A DNA stretch of 64,000 nucleotides from Rugalucina vietnamica. Taxonomy: Eukaryota; Mollusca; Bivalvia; Lucinida; Lucinidae. The stretch covers positions 61,003,043 to 61,067,042 of the forward strand of contig OZ024875.1 in NCBI GenBank assembly GCA_964017185.1, read 5' to 3'. The notes under the pieces were generated by a model. It worked only from the letters and a program-made list of their open reading frames with translations. It made no database searches and had not been told where the DNA came from. Position 1 is the first letter of the stretch; each line of letters starts with the position of its first letter. Positions 34,221 through 44,886 of the stretch are shown here, in pieces. The position numbers and the translations under genes are program-made.

Positions 34221-34295
34221 AGGGATGGGCTGTAATTAAAGATGGCAGAACTTGTAGCTGAACCCTTCAAATTTGGCAATAAAACATATTTAAAC
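34221..34295 (+). mobile_element. Solo 3' tail of the retrotransposon family seen at 16663-18005
   Basis: GGGATGGGCTGTAATTAA, CAGAACTTGTAGC and GCAATAAAACATATTTAAAC match the minus strand of 16663-16735. No coding part remains. It is followed by an (AC)n run at 34310-34339. Confidence 0.75.
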
Positions 34296-34305
34296 TGAAA
34301 GTGGT

Positions 34306-34309
<4 letters not shown>

Positions 34310-34339
<30 letters not shown>
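34310..34339. repeat. (AC)n microsatellite
   Basis: About 14 AC units directly behind the retrotransposon tail. Confidence 0.95.
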
Positions 34340-34340
<1 letters not shown>

Positions 34341-34810
34341 CAATACTTCTGCAGTTTCAGTGCTCCTTGAATCAAAATCAAATTCATGAAGTTTAGGCAA
34401 ACATACAGTTTTAGAAGCCGAGTGGTCAGACGAGTTTTCTTTAAAGTGAGATTTGTTGTGATATAAGAGATGAGATAATGCTTGGATGGTCATTTGCAGT
34501 TATAGCTTGACAAGTGATTAACCAATATTTGGCGTGCATGGTTATGCATTTCACTACAAATTTGTAATCCAAAACTTGCTTACTTGTAATAGATAACTGC
34601 TTTTCTTAACTTCGACTCCATGGTACCGAGAGCATGGGAAAGAAATCATGACCAACCTCAAAGAATGAACATTGGGCTGACTGAGATTCAATACTGTATA
34701 TTCTTTGATTTAATGTTTTATGTCCACACATATTTAACAGCTACATTCATGTTCATATGGTCACTTACATTCATCCATCTGAGAGCAATGGACTTGACCA
34801 TCATAATCAT
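34340..34810. other. Intergenic, no feature recognised
   Basis: Only short frames without family features. Confidence 0.5.
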
Positions 34811-34811
34811 T

Positions 34812-35177
34812 TGGGTGTCAGAATAGCTCAGTATTTCTGAGCTATATACCTATTCCATAGGTTGCGGGTTCGCGCCCCGGCTTGGACGAATATATTTCTG
34901 AATAGAAATACAAAAGAAATTAATCAAGAATCCGACGGAACGTATGTGGTCTGGCTGTCGCCTTCCAAACGCGGTGGTTTCACAGGCACATTCCTGGAAG
35001 CCGAGATGTGACGACCTGGCTTTCCTCCACCTTGGGCAGCCCTGCACATAATACTCAGAAATGAGGGTGTCGCAGTATAGATTATACTAAGGGTGTCGCA
35101 GTATAGATAGATCCAGGAAGCTGAGATGTGACAACCTGGCTTTCTCAGGCAGCCCTGCACAAAATACTCAGAAATGA
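34812..35177 (+). mobile_element. tRNA-derived SINE-like element
   Basis: The head 34812-34886 has pol III promoter-like boxes: TAGCTCAGTATTTCTG (A-box region, D-arm-like) and GGGTTCGCGCCCCGG (B box and T-arm-like), with CCTATTCCATAGG between them as a short anticodon-arm-like hairpin. The body follows, including a partial tandem duplication of 'cagccctgcac' and 'actcagaaatgaggg' segments (34993-35075 and 35112-35183). The tail passes into a GGTTG repeat. Family not named. Confidence 0.55.
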
Positions 35178-35311
35178 GGGTTGGGTTGGGTTGGGTTAGA
35201 TTAGGTTAGGTTAGGTTAGGTTAGGTTCGGTTCGGTTCGGTTCGATTCGATTCGATTCGATTTGATTACATTCGATTCGATTCATTAGATAGATAAGATA
35301 GATAGATAGAG
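35178..35311 (+). repeat. Pentamer microsatellite drifting through GGTTG, GGTTA, GGTTC, GATTC, then GATA
   Basis: Successive blocks of GGTTG, (TTAGG)n, TTCGG, TTCGA and finally AGAT units form a chain of one-base changes. The TTAGG block equals the arthropod-type telomere unit, but it is only about five units long and lies in a repeat tail. Confidence 0.9.
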
Positions 35312-35380
35312 TCCACTTTCATGTTTAGGGGCACAGGAGTAAGTCAGTCCTTGATGATAAAGTAACTGATGGTACCCTAC

Positions 35381-35495
35381 CATGAGCACCCGACTACCCA
35401 GTCGTCCATGCTCCAGCTTGGGTCACCCATCCAGCCACTAACCAAGCTCAACGTTGCTTATCTTGCGACAATATCCAGACACACTACGCGTCGCT
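35381..35495 (-). repeat. 5S rRNA-derived sequence (SINE or pseudogene)
   Basis: Minus-strand words match the 5S rRNA internal promoter region in order: AAGATAAGCA (5S AAGCTAAGCA), GCTTGGTTAGTGGCTGGATG (5S CCTGGTTAGTACTTGGATG), GGGTGACC (5S GGGAGACC), then CTGGGTAGTCGGGTGCT (5S CTGGGAATACCGGGTGCT) after an insertion of about 17 bp. The 5' third is poorly matched. This is not an intact 5S gene. Confidence 0.6.
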
Positions 35496-36134
35496 GTAAA
35501 AGCTAGCTCATACAGCAAGGCTGTATATGTGTCTGATATACCTGTGGCACCCCAGCCACTACATGACATTCCTCTAAGCAAACAGAAACACCCAAGATGG
35601 GACGCTGCATTTTGCGGCATCACATCTGGGCTATGCTGTTTGCCTATGTCAGGCTACAAACAGAATGCTAGCTCATATGAGTTAACCATTACCACACTGA
35701 TCAAGGGCAAGCCCTTCTCAGGCAGATTACCATTAGTTAGTGTATATTTCATTCACCACTGACTGTGACATGCTTTTCTTTAACCAGCTAAAATGGAAGA
35801 ATAGCCAATAAAATAATTTCAGGACCAAGTCTTCATGAAAGAAATGTGCCGGAAATGGGGGGTTAAGTGTGTGTCCCAGTAAACCCAAATAAATGAGAGT
35901 ACATAATCCAATACTTTTGAATAAAATATTTCTCATATTGGTGGCATATAAAACAAAGATTTTGTTCTTTTTTTGTTCAACTTTAATAGCTTAATAAAAA
36001 TATTAGCAAAAATAATAAAATAAGCCTTATAATGAACAAGCTGGCAAGCATATATAAAATACTAGATAAAATGAGTTGACAATAATCTAACAACTGTTAA
36101 AATTCAGATCAGTAAAATGCTAAAATTCAGATCA
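35496..36134. other. Intergenic
   Basis: A 102-codon plus-strand frame (35454-35762) overlaps the 5S-derived sequence and has no family features. The rest is AT-rich. Confidence 0.45.
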
Positions 36135-36253
36135 GTCACCCATGTACTATCCATGTAGTGAAAACAAAGGCGTTAAAAAGCTGTGCATTTACTGCACAGC
36201 ATATCTACGTCTCTTTCGAAAAGACGAACGACCATTTCTTCATGAGGAGGCTC
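36135..36253 (+). mobile_element. Family P MITE, right half, degraded
   Basis: 'gtactatccatgtagtgaaaac' in shortened form, the palindrome remnant GCTGTGCATTTACTGCACAGC and the end GAGGAGGCTC remain. Confidence 0.8.
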
Positions 36254-36749
36254 AACTGATAGAAATGTTTAAAAATATCAAACAAGACAGCAGCCAAACT
36301 CGCTCATACTGAAAACATGTTTAAAATAATGCATCAACTTGTTAATTTTAGAAAAAAATAATACAGAGATCTGCATAAAATGGTTTTGATACATGCATAC
36401 AACCTGTAATTCCATAAACTGCAACAATATAACAACCTTTTTTATCACAAATAATTTGTAAATGTGTTCTGGAATGTGATTAGAAGGCAAACAAGAAACA
36501 TCATAACTTTCCAACAAAAATATAAATGATACATGTACTTTCTGAACAAATAAGTCAAACATTAAAAATAATTATGGACCAATAGTTGCATAAAATAATG
36601 CCTTACTTTATAATAAAGGAAAAACGGTTTGCAAAACACATAAAAAATGTATTAACATTAACAAAACCTTTATCAGTAGATTTATTAAATTCATAATGTT
36701 AAAATTTGTTTTAAATTATCAAAATCTGAACTTCAAAGTCAACAAGAAT
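36254..36749. other. AT-rich intergenic, no feature recognised
   Basis: Nothing beyond AT-rich sequence. Confidence 0.5.
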
Positions 36750-36756
36750 TACCATA

Positions 36757-38003
36757 TTCGTTCTAATTAGCGCACATGCTAACATATTGGTATTTTACAC
36801 CAACACTACGCACTAATACCAATCAATACCGCATTAGACACATTAAAACTCAACCGTAAATGATCAAAAACTACTTTGCAACAATTTAAACACTTAAATG
36901 ACATCACCATTGATAGATTTGACATGGTTATTTCAGCATTTTGATGTGTTGTTTTCGTTTCGTTCGTACGAGGATGATCCAATAATGAATGAGACTTTTT
37001 GAATTAATCCTATGTAAATAAACTTGGCTTCTTGTAAATATATCATTAACATTGCTCAACATAACGCGCACACAAGGCACTGGTTAAAGGGCACATGTAG
37101 ACAACTACATCTTGTTGCTTAGCAACAGGAGAAAGCGAGTTAAATGTCCTTGGCCACGTAGCAATTATGCACATAAAATGGGTTGCCATGGCAACTGGTG
37201 ATAAAAAATCCTTTCATGGCATACTGTTGTTTATAGTTATCATTACTAGCTTTATGCTCTGCAAATATCACTTACATACAGCTGATAATTCAAGTAGGCT
37301 GAGTGATTTTGCAACAAAAGATGAGTTTTGTTTGCAAAAGAATTCAATGATTTTGGGGGTAGGGGTGAGAAATACCTCAAACCCTGAGTATACATGACAC
37401 GATAAAATGTTTTTAATCTTGAAATGATCAATTATGGGGTAAATATTGCAAATAAATTACAAAAGTGACACTTGACCTTTTCTTTTTACGTTGCCTAGCA
37501 ACTATAGAATTTGGAAAATGCTATTAGCCAGAATTCATATAGTAAAATGGTTGCTAGGCAACCACCTCTTAATCACGAGCGCAAGACTCGATATGACCAA
37601 AGCAAAATATTTCAGAGATGAATGTTAACACAGGCAATACTCAATTATGATAAGGAACCGTATTTAAATTTTGTGACATAGTCAGATATCTACAGGCTAT
37701 GTTTGTTTGAAGGGCAAATGGTGGCCATAGGTGCTGCACGAGTAGTTCTTAAATAACCATAGCAACCAAAGTTATCTGCCAAATTTGATAAAACTTGCTC
37801 CAAAGAGAGATCACATGTGTATCTTGTAAACAAAAGTAGTAAACTTGAGCCAGTCAATAGGGTTTATAGAATAAGAGAAAAGTCTCAATCATTATTGGAT
37901 CATCCTCGTAGTGTGCACTAATTAGAACAATATTTTCTTACCATATCTTTTAGTTATGTTGAAAAATTAAGCACATCATGCGCTAATTAGAACCATTACG
38001 GTA
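36757..38003. mobile_element. Nested terminal-inverted-repeat element(s)
   Basis: Inner pair: TACGAGGATGATCCAATAAT at 36966 and its inverse ending near 37909, extending to about 33 bp with few mismatches (944 bp apart outside to outside). Outer pair: GTTCTAATTAGCGCACATG near 36761 against 'gtgcactaattagaac' near 37913 and again 'catgcgctaattagaac' near 37979. No transposase is encoded, so it is non-autonomous. The form of the inner ends recalls Tc1/mariner-type elements; this is inference. A 76-codon frame at 37167 inside it is not supported. Confidence 0.7.
37114..37563. promoter_or_regulatory. Cluster of four X-box (RFX)-like palindromes
   Basis: GTTGCTTAGCAAC at 37114-37126, GTTGCCATGGCAAC at 37182-37195, GTTGCCTAGCAAC at 37490-37502 and GGTTGCTAGGCAACC at 37549-37563, plus a weaker ATAACCATAGCAACC at 37753-37767. 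These fit the X-box consensus bound by RFX factors that control cilium genes. All lie inside the TIR element. Binding is inference. Confidence 0.5.
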
Positions 38004-38277
38004 TGTTTATTTGTATCTTGTTTTTCCATATCTGTCAAATGAAGACTGAAGCAAAGTACAATGTACTAACATTTATGGCTCTAATGAATAATCAGAAGAC
38101 AATAACTTTGGCATACTCTTTAACAATTTGGCTCAGATTCATCAGTAAATTGCTTTAATATAGCATGTGTGCTTTAAAAAAAATGGAAAAGAACAGCCAC
38201 AATATTCTCTAACAATATGGTCATTGTAAAGGCCGCATGGTACACGAAGTCCTGTACAATTTATTAAAACAAACAGA

Positions 38278-38860
38278 CTTGTCCACCGGGGTCCAACTGG
38301 TGTTTTTCTTTTGCTCCGGAGTTAGTAGGTTATTCGGCGCCCAGGGATCTCCATCGTCGGGCAGCTTACTCAATCTGTGAGTCCTGGGTTTTGATTCATC
38401 AGGATGTTTATCATGATTTATTTGTTTGTTCTTGATGATTCATTGACTAGTTAGAGATTCACCACAAGGACCAAATAACTAACTAAATGTTATGAACCAC
38501 TGCAGAAGCTGAGGGTGAGGTTAGGTACCTGTAAAACCGGTTTAAGCCCGCCAGTAACTGTGTTACTGATCGTTCCAAGTCGATACTTCTGTAGTGGTTC
38601 TTTTTGTTTCATGTCTTGGTGTTTACAATTTTTTGTGCTGTTGGCGCCTTATGTATGTTTTCATATTTTTAGTTAAGTTAAGGTAACTGAGTGGCCACCT
38701 ATTGGGAAAATAGCTGCTCATTCGGCTTACGATATGTTTCATGGTATAATGTACCTGATTCTTGGTTTGGTTTTTTCCCACCTCGGTTTTTGGAGTGGGA
38801 ATCTTTTTCTGATTGCGCATTTTCCTGATCTTTGCCTACTTGTACCTTTTGGTAACCAGT
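38278..38860 (+). repeat. Family M, longest copy
   Basis: It runs from 'tccaccggggtccaactgg' to 'tttgcctacttgtaccttt' and is the direct counterpart of the inverted copy at 13480-14065. Confidence 0.85.
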
Positions 38861-39201
38861 CAAGAGCATGGCTTTACAAAGACCTTATTGTTGCATACCG
38901 GTAGTACTAAATGTAAGTACATTGATCAGCAGTTACATGTATATATCTACTTTGTTTCTTGGATAGTAAAACCTATCTTACTTCAAAATTAAAAATTCAA
39001 ATAATAATTCTAAAGAAGTTATTATTTTGTAGGGCTACCTATTAAAACTATGTACATGTACAAGATTCATTACATATAAAACATTATGTCATAATGCACT
39101 TTGAGTAGGCTGAGTATTCACAGTAAGCATGCATGGAGCAAAGTAATGGTTTTTCAATGAATGCAATCACAACCTAAGATGCCAAGCAATGAATATAAAG
39201 A
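38861..39201. other. Probable 3' UTR and downstream region of the kelch gene
   Basis: No clear AATAAA on the minus strand was found near the stop. No other feature. Confidence 0.3.
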
Positions 39202-42200
39202 TTATGTATGTGGATAAGCAACTTGAAGAAGCCCTACTTTGTGGAACCCGGGTCCTACTAACAAAACATCACCAAAATTACCAGTCTCAACATCATAAGT
39301 GCCCAAATATGCATCAGCATCCTGGTTACACAGGAAGTAGATCTTGTTTCCATAGAAACAAACATGGCGGAATAAATGGCCGAAATTCTCAGGAGTAGAG
39401 GTAATGGCTGTCCATTGTCTGGTTTCCATGTCATAGACCTCATTTTCAAAACAGTCTTTAAATCCTCCAAATTCTGACCCCATATATCCACCAATGACAA
39501 TCAGCTTTCCATCATGTGGGGTTATGCTGTGACCTTGCCGAGGGGTCAACATGGGAGCTAATGGCGACCAGGCGTCTGCACCGTCAGTCAGACTGAATGT
39601 TTCCCCTATAGGAACAGGTTTTGATTCATTGTCACTGATTCCTCCACAAACGTATAAAATATTGTTACAAACAGCTGCTGCAAGATCAAAACAGCCTTGT
39701 GGTAATGATGCAAGATTTTTCCATGCATTTTCTTCTGGATTATACATCTCTGCAGACGACAAAATCTTCTCCGGATCCTCCATGTCCCCAAGCTTGTGAA
39801 ATACCCCACCCACTACGTACATCCTTGTCTCAGAGTTACATATTGCAAACGACACTCTCGGTTGATTCATTGAGGCCACTTCCTCCCATTCTCGTAACTT
39901 GGGTTCATACCTGAACATCCGATTACTGCTCCCATAATTATCAACGCTATACCCACCAACAGAGAAAAGGAAATTCCCTATTGTTGCCTGACTGGATGTA
40001 CTATAATCAGTCCCTAATCTTGACTCACTCAAGTTCTCTATAAATAGATTAGACTCAGCAATCTCTGGATCTTTGTAGACGACAACGTTGTGGTTCGTCT
40101 CGTCGTTAAATGATGACACTATGACGGTAGGACGAGCACCTCTCGGCATGTATTTCTCTCCCTTCTTCAAACACTGAGAGGCTACATCAAAACAAAATGA
40201 TTTGGCTTCTTCGACCTGTAAGTAAGGCAAAAAGTGAAACATAAACCAATTAAATACAACGGTTTTGCAAACATATGAGACTGAAATGGTACTGTATTTA
40301 ATTGATTCCAGTCTTTGAACAAACAATATTGCAAGTACAATTTTAGCAATAAGGACTAGACCCACTATACTGCGAATTGGTGTTTTAACATAATGATCTA
40401 ATACTGTGATCCATTAGCAATGCAAACATACATTGTATATTCTAAAGGCTGGTTTGACCGTTTATTTTGTTTGGTTGTATTGTGGTTTGACATCCAAGTC
40501 AACTATTTTTCTATCATTTAAGGATGGATTTACTACATGTACTTTATATTTTACTTCCTGCACATTGACCATTTTTATTTGCAGTTCACGTGTCTTGCTA
40601 GAGGCCAAAATCTGGTGCCAGTGGGGTTCAAACCCTGACCTCTCAGCCCAGAGTTTGAGGCTCTATCACCATGCCAACTGTGCTTGAGTACTGCCCTATT
40701 TTCACCAACTAAGCCATAACCAAAGTATATGAGAGCCACGCCATGAGAAAACCGGATTTTGCCTTGGCGAAATCAAAGGCACAGATCAGCCTTGCAGCAA
40801 CTGTTAAGCTGATCAGCACCTTTGTTGTCGCTACACGGATAGTACAATCCCACTTCCTCTTAAAACCGAAATTGCAATGTTGTAGCCTGCTTCTGTGACT
40901 GTACAGGCAGGTTTGTGTCCGGCCTGGTCGGAACCCCCAAAGACCGGTTTCCACACGTATCTGCTCATGACTTGAGTACCCACCTCCTCTCTAATTTCAG
41001 GAAACTCCATGACCTCCCGTGGAATGGCTTCTAGTTCCTCAAGATCCATAGTCGGGAACCGTAGTTGTCGTAGTAACGGCAAGAAATGTTCTTTTCGCGT
41101 CCTGTCATCTAGGTGAACCCACTTTACTATGAGCTGCAAAGTACAGAGAAAAACAGTTTATCAGTGTACATGTTGAGCTTTTAAGTGTAATTTCTTCTTT
41201 TTTTTTAGCAGTTAACTATCAGGCAAATCTTGAGAAACTTTTCTACTTGTATGCAGAGCAGGTATAAAATGTTCTTGAAACCCCATACAATATTACATTA
41301 ACATGTACAAAATTTAACAAATACAAGTAAATAAGACAAATTTTAGTATTTTTCAGAATCAAAAGTTACTGCACAGCTGATCTGAGTCTTTGTTTTCCCT
41401 ACAAGGATAGTACAATCCATCTTCTTCTTCAGGTTTCTAGACTTCTTCTGTAGCTGTAAAGGCTGGTTTGTGTCAGACCTGGTCGGAAACCCCGAAGACC
41501 AGTTTTCTTCCCTAGAGGCTCATTTTTTAAAGTTCTTTACCTCGAGTAATCCAAACTCTGACACTTCAACAAACATGCCCTCCATCAAGAACTGTTGGAG
41601 CAACTCGGATGACAATTCCTTCAGGAAATTCTCTTTCTCCACCAAGAATGGCAGATTGTTACCAAAGTGGCGGAATATCTCCCATCTCAACTCGCCAAGC
41701 GAAAACTTATCAGCCAGTTGCATTGTTTTGGAGTAGTCCACAAGGTACATGTACCTCATCAGAAAGTCACAACAAACTTCTGTGACCCAGTCTACTTGGA
41801 AGAATCTTGCAGCTTCAAGAATGTCCGGAACTACTTTCGGCTCTATGGTAACAATCCCGTAATAAAAGTAGTCCAACATGGCGGTAAACCCTGTCGCACT
41901 GATCTCCTTAATTTCTACTTCTTTTTTGTTCTTCTCTTTCATATCATGGCTAAACATGGCCGAGAAATATTTGCTGCCTTCTTTCAAAACTCTTTTGTGA
42001 CCCTTGAAAGTTTTCCCGCCAACTTTGAGATCCACATCACAACCTCTTTCGTCATTGTACTTGACCTTGACCTCTAGAAAGTTAGTATTGGTGTATTTGA
42101 TGTGATTTTCTGACAGTTCCAGGAACTCAAATGGTGGTTTTTCCTCTGGTTCTCCAATCAAATCGCCATTAATCTCGTTTACTGCTGGGAAACCCGCCTC

Positions 42201-42230
42201 TCCACCCTCAGCAAAGTTACTCATAGCCAT
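39202..42230 (-). CDS. BTB-BACK-kelch protein (KLHL type), 3 coding exons
   Basis: Exons on the minus strand: 42230-41541, 41133-40984 and 40215-39202, all phase 0, with donors CTCGAG|GTAAAG and GAGGAG|GTGGGT and acceptors TTTGCAG and CTTACAG. The product is 617 residues, normal for a kelch-like protein. BTB about 54-160 (CDVDLKVGGKTFKGHKRVL), BACK about 165-275 across exons 1 and 2 (VKWVHLDDRTRKEHF), and kelch repeats about 300-600 with repeated GG and W marks (FSVGGY, YVVGGV, YVCGGI, IVIGGY). Such proteins usually act as substrate adaptors of CUL3 ubiquitin ligases; the substrate is unknown. The leader exon begins at 42267 after acceptor TATTTTCAG, so at least one more upstream exon exists. 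Introns carry family P MITEs. Confidence 0.88.
40604..40690 (-). repeat. tRNA-like remnant in a kelch intron flank
   Basis: Read on the minus strand, TGGTGATAGAG and GGGTTTGAACCCC are spaced like the A and B boxes of a tRNA-derived sequence. The arms do not fold into a complete tRNA. It could be an old SINE head. Confidence 0.3.
40733..40966 (-). mobile_element. Family P MITE in kelch intron 2, ATGA target duplication
   Basis: GAGCCACGCCATGAGAAAACC to the end at 40966, flanked by ATGA at 40729-40732 and 40967-40970. The palindrome is decayed (CAGCCTTGCAGCAACTGTTA). In transcript sense its first base is 17 nt after the end of coding exon 2. Confidence 0.92.
41367..41521 (-). mobile_element. 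Half family P MITE in kelch intron 1
   Basis: It begins at the centre of the palindrome (GTTACTGCACAGCTGATCTG) and continues through the long arm to GAGGCTC at 41521. In transcript sense it starts 19 nt after the end of coding exon 1. The other palindrome arm and short end are missing. Confidence 0.85.
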
Positions 42231-42443
42231 CTTTATAGGTAGTGTATTGGCTTTATTGACTCACAACCTGAAAATAAAATCATTCAATTGCTTGTGTTTT
42301 TTTTTGTGTTTTTTTTTTAAGTTTGAGTTAGTGCTGTAAGTCCGTGTTCAACAGCTATGGTCATGTTTGGACGGACAGTTATTCTAGCCACACTGTTCGT
42401 GGTGAAACCTCTTGAAGATAGGTAACCAGTGATGAGAACATAT

Positions 42444-42631
42444 GAGCCGCCATGCGAGAAAACCGGTCTTCTGGGTTTCCCACCAGGTCTGACACAAACC
42501 GACATGTACAGTCACAGAAGATGGCTAGAAGCTTGAAATTTCGGATCTAGGAAGAAGAGGTGTTACTGCACAGCTGATCTGCACCTTTGTTTTCGCATAG
42601 GCAATAATCCCGTTTTCTCACGAAGCGGCTC
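42444..42631 (+). mobile_element. Family P MITE lacking one palindrome arm, upstream kelch intron
   Basis: Ends GAGCCGCCATGCGAGAAAAC and GAAGCGGCTC are flanked by ATAT on both sides (42440-42443, 42632-42635). The left palindrome arm and about 45 bp before it are deleted, the sequence resuming at GTTACTGCACAGCTG. Confidence 0.92.
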
Positions 42632-43494
42632 ATATTTCTTTCAACACTAACTGACAACTACCCTTCTTCAACCCTTCAATTGAAAACATGTCTTTAACAT
42701 TGGACTCCAAGTATGCTGCTCCACTGCAAATTTTAAATACAAATTTCAAATGACTGAAATCGTATACATGCTAGTGCATGTATACGATTTCGGCCATTTA
42801 AACTTACATGTGCGGTGCTCCAGTCACTATTGGTTATTTCCAACCCCATTCAAATAGAAAAGATGGCCAAACACTATTCCAATTGATCAATGTAATATTC
42901 AAATAAATTTTGAACACAGTTGTATTATACTGACTAATACACCTTTGAAATACACTTATTTAACTCCTACACAATTCAGGTTCAAGGTTATTTTGAAAAT
43001 AAAATAAATATGATTTATAGCATTTCAAAAAACATCTGTTTGAAAACTTATTTGAATCCACTTTGAAAGATGTACATGGAAATTTGTCAGAAACAACAAA
43101 ATATGCATAAATATTAATACACATCATGATCACAAACTGTTTGTGGCCCAACCAACTAAACAATTTTTAGATGAGACAGGGTCCTGTATGCTTTGACCCA
43201 AACTTTCATGAATTAAGATAACTTTTGTGCAGGCTGGTGTGTGTTGGACAGAGAATATATAGCCATGAATATAGCTACATCACAAGAACCCCAGTCTTCA
43301 AAATGTCAGATGACTAGATCAGACTAAACTGTGCGGTACAAACACAAATACAGCTAAGTCTTGAAAACAAGAGGGACTTAAAATTGTCTACCTGTAAGTA
43401 CTTAAGTAAAATGGCCCACTGGCATGGTTTTTTACATCAGCACTTGTTTTGACATGTTTTCTTATGATATTGTTCAATTAATCCACATTCATTC
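42632..43494. other. AT-rich, no gene recognised
   Basis: A short inverted pair 'gaaatcgtatacatgc' and 'gcatgtatacgatttc' lies at 42757-42790 (perfect 16-bp arms, almost touching), otherwise nothing. Confidence 0.5.
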
Positions 43495-43660
43495 AGTAAC
43501 TGCACAGCCGATCAGCGCCTTTGTTTCCACTACTTGGATAGTACAATTCCTCCTCTACCTACAATTTCAAGATTCTAACTTTCTCCTGAGACTGTACGGG
43601 CCGTTTTGTTTCAGACCTGGTTTGGAAACCCAGAATACCGGTTTTCTCATGTCGCGGCTC
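43495..43660 (-). mobile_element. Half family P MITE, starting at the palindrome centre
   Basis: CAGTAACTGCACAGCCGATC followed by the long arm and end GTCGCGGCTC. The other half is missing, as in the copy at 41367. Confidence 0.85.
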
Positions 43661-44107
43661 ATATTTATTTTATCCACGTTAGTTGTTCCCAGTCATGTTC
43701 GTTGTGTCTGGATAACAGGTGTGCATTCCCTCCCCATTTAATCCTTTATAAATCAGACAATGGGAAAGGCTAATGTCAAATATATTCTAAAACTGAGTAC
43801 TCACTCAGACTCTATTCTAGAAAGACCTGTGGTGATTTGCCTCTTTTGTAGTCTAACATTCAATTAACACCTTTTCAGTCATGTCGGGAAGGAGCCAAAA
43901 ACCAGCACTATGGGGAAATGATGTGTCTTGCTCGAGAGAACTGCTCGGTGGCAGGGGGGTTCAACTTGGCATTTGATGCTCCACATTTCCAAAACTGTGA
44001 TAAAACTGCTCGAGGATAAATTTCAGCTTTGACCCAAAAGTGGGTTTTTACGAGTTATGTCGCTAGCCTATGATGACTCACTGTTCCCCACAATGCTGGT
44101 CTCATAT
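43661..44107. other. Intergenic with a weak inverted pair
   Basis: ACCAGCACTATGGGGAA at about 43902 and TTCCCCACAATGCTGGT at about 44085 are inverted with two mismatches, suggesting another small element of about 200 bp. Confidence 0.35.
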
Positions 44108-44320
44108 GAGCCGGAACGCAAAAAAAACAGTCTTTGGGGTTTCCGAGCAGGTCTGACACAAACCAGCATGTGCACCTACAGAATCTTGTTAAAAGCTTGA
44201 AATTTCGTATTTAGGAAGAAGAGGAATTGTACAATCTGTGTAGCGAAAACAAAGTAGCAAAGCTCATCTGTGCCTTTGTTTTTGCATAGGCAAAAATCTG
44301 GTTTTCTCGTGACGCGGCTC
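44108..44320 (+). mobile_element. Family P MITE with ATAT target duplication and deleted palindrome core
   Basis: Flanks ATAT at 44104-44107 and 44321-44324. The core reads AACAAAGTAGCAAAGCTC, so most of one palindrome arm is gone. Confidence 0.9.
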
Positions 44321-44486
44321 ATATTGAGGTGTTTGTAACGATAAATGGTTGCATTTATCTGTCCCACAGCCCCTTAGGGGACATTGTTACAAATCACTGG
44401 TATGAGTCTTGAATCTATTATAACTTATTTATCATTATGTATGTACATGTATTATTTCTGACAAATTATTAATATACAAAATTAAT

Positions 44487-44720
44487 GAGCGGCTGCATCA
44501 GTAAACCAGCAATCTGCTTATGCCAAAACAAAGTGCAGATCAGCTGTGCAGTAACTGCACAGCTGATCTGCACCTTTGTTTTCGCTACACATACAGTACA
44601 ATCCCGCTTCTTCTTGAATCCGAAATTTCAAGCTTCTAGCCTACTTCTGAGACTGCACAACCAGGTTTGTGCCAAACCTCACCAGAAACCACGAAGACAG
44701 GTTTTCTTGAGTTGTGGCTC
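44487..44720 (-). mobile_element. Family P MITE with perfect 41-bp palindrome
   Basis: The palindrome at 44533-44573 has arms GTGCAGATCAGCTGTGCAGT and ACTGCACAGCTGATCTGCAC around a single A. Flanks are TAAT and AAAT. Confidence 0.92.
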
Positions 44721-44886
44721 AAATCATACCTTTAAGGCGTAAACAGCCACACCTACAGACCACACCTAGAGGGGAAATTTTCTGTCACAGCAGCTATGTA
44801 CCAAAGCTTTCCCGCCCACCTTTTGACCTTGACCTTGTCTTCACATTAGCCTAGCTATCACACCTGAAAATAGAAAATTTGTCCAT

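Noticed and set aside
34812..34886. Functional tRNA gene
   Set aside because: Box-like motifs are present but the acceptor stem and a normal 7-nt anticodon loop are not; it continues into a repeat body.
35195..35226. TTAGG units as an arthropod-type telomere
   Set aside because: Only a few units within a drifting pentamer microsatellite next to a SINE tail.
35454..35762. 102-codon plus-strand frame
   Set aside because: Begins inside the 5S-derived sequence and shows no domain-like features.
37167..37397. 76-codon frame with a hydrophobic segment
   Set aside because: Lies within a non-autonomous TIR element and overlaps an X-box palindrome; no family features or splice support.
40433..40687. 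84-codon plus-strand frame opposite a kelch intron
   Set aside because: Contains a tRNA-like repeat remnant and no protein family signature.
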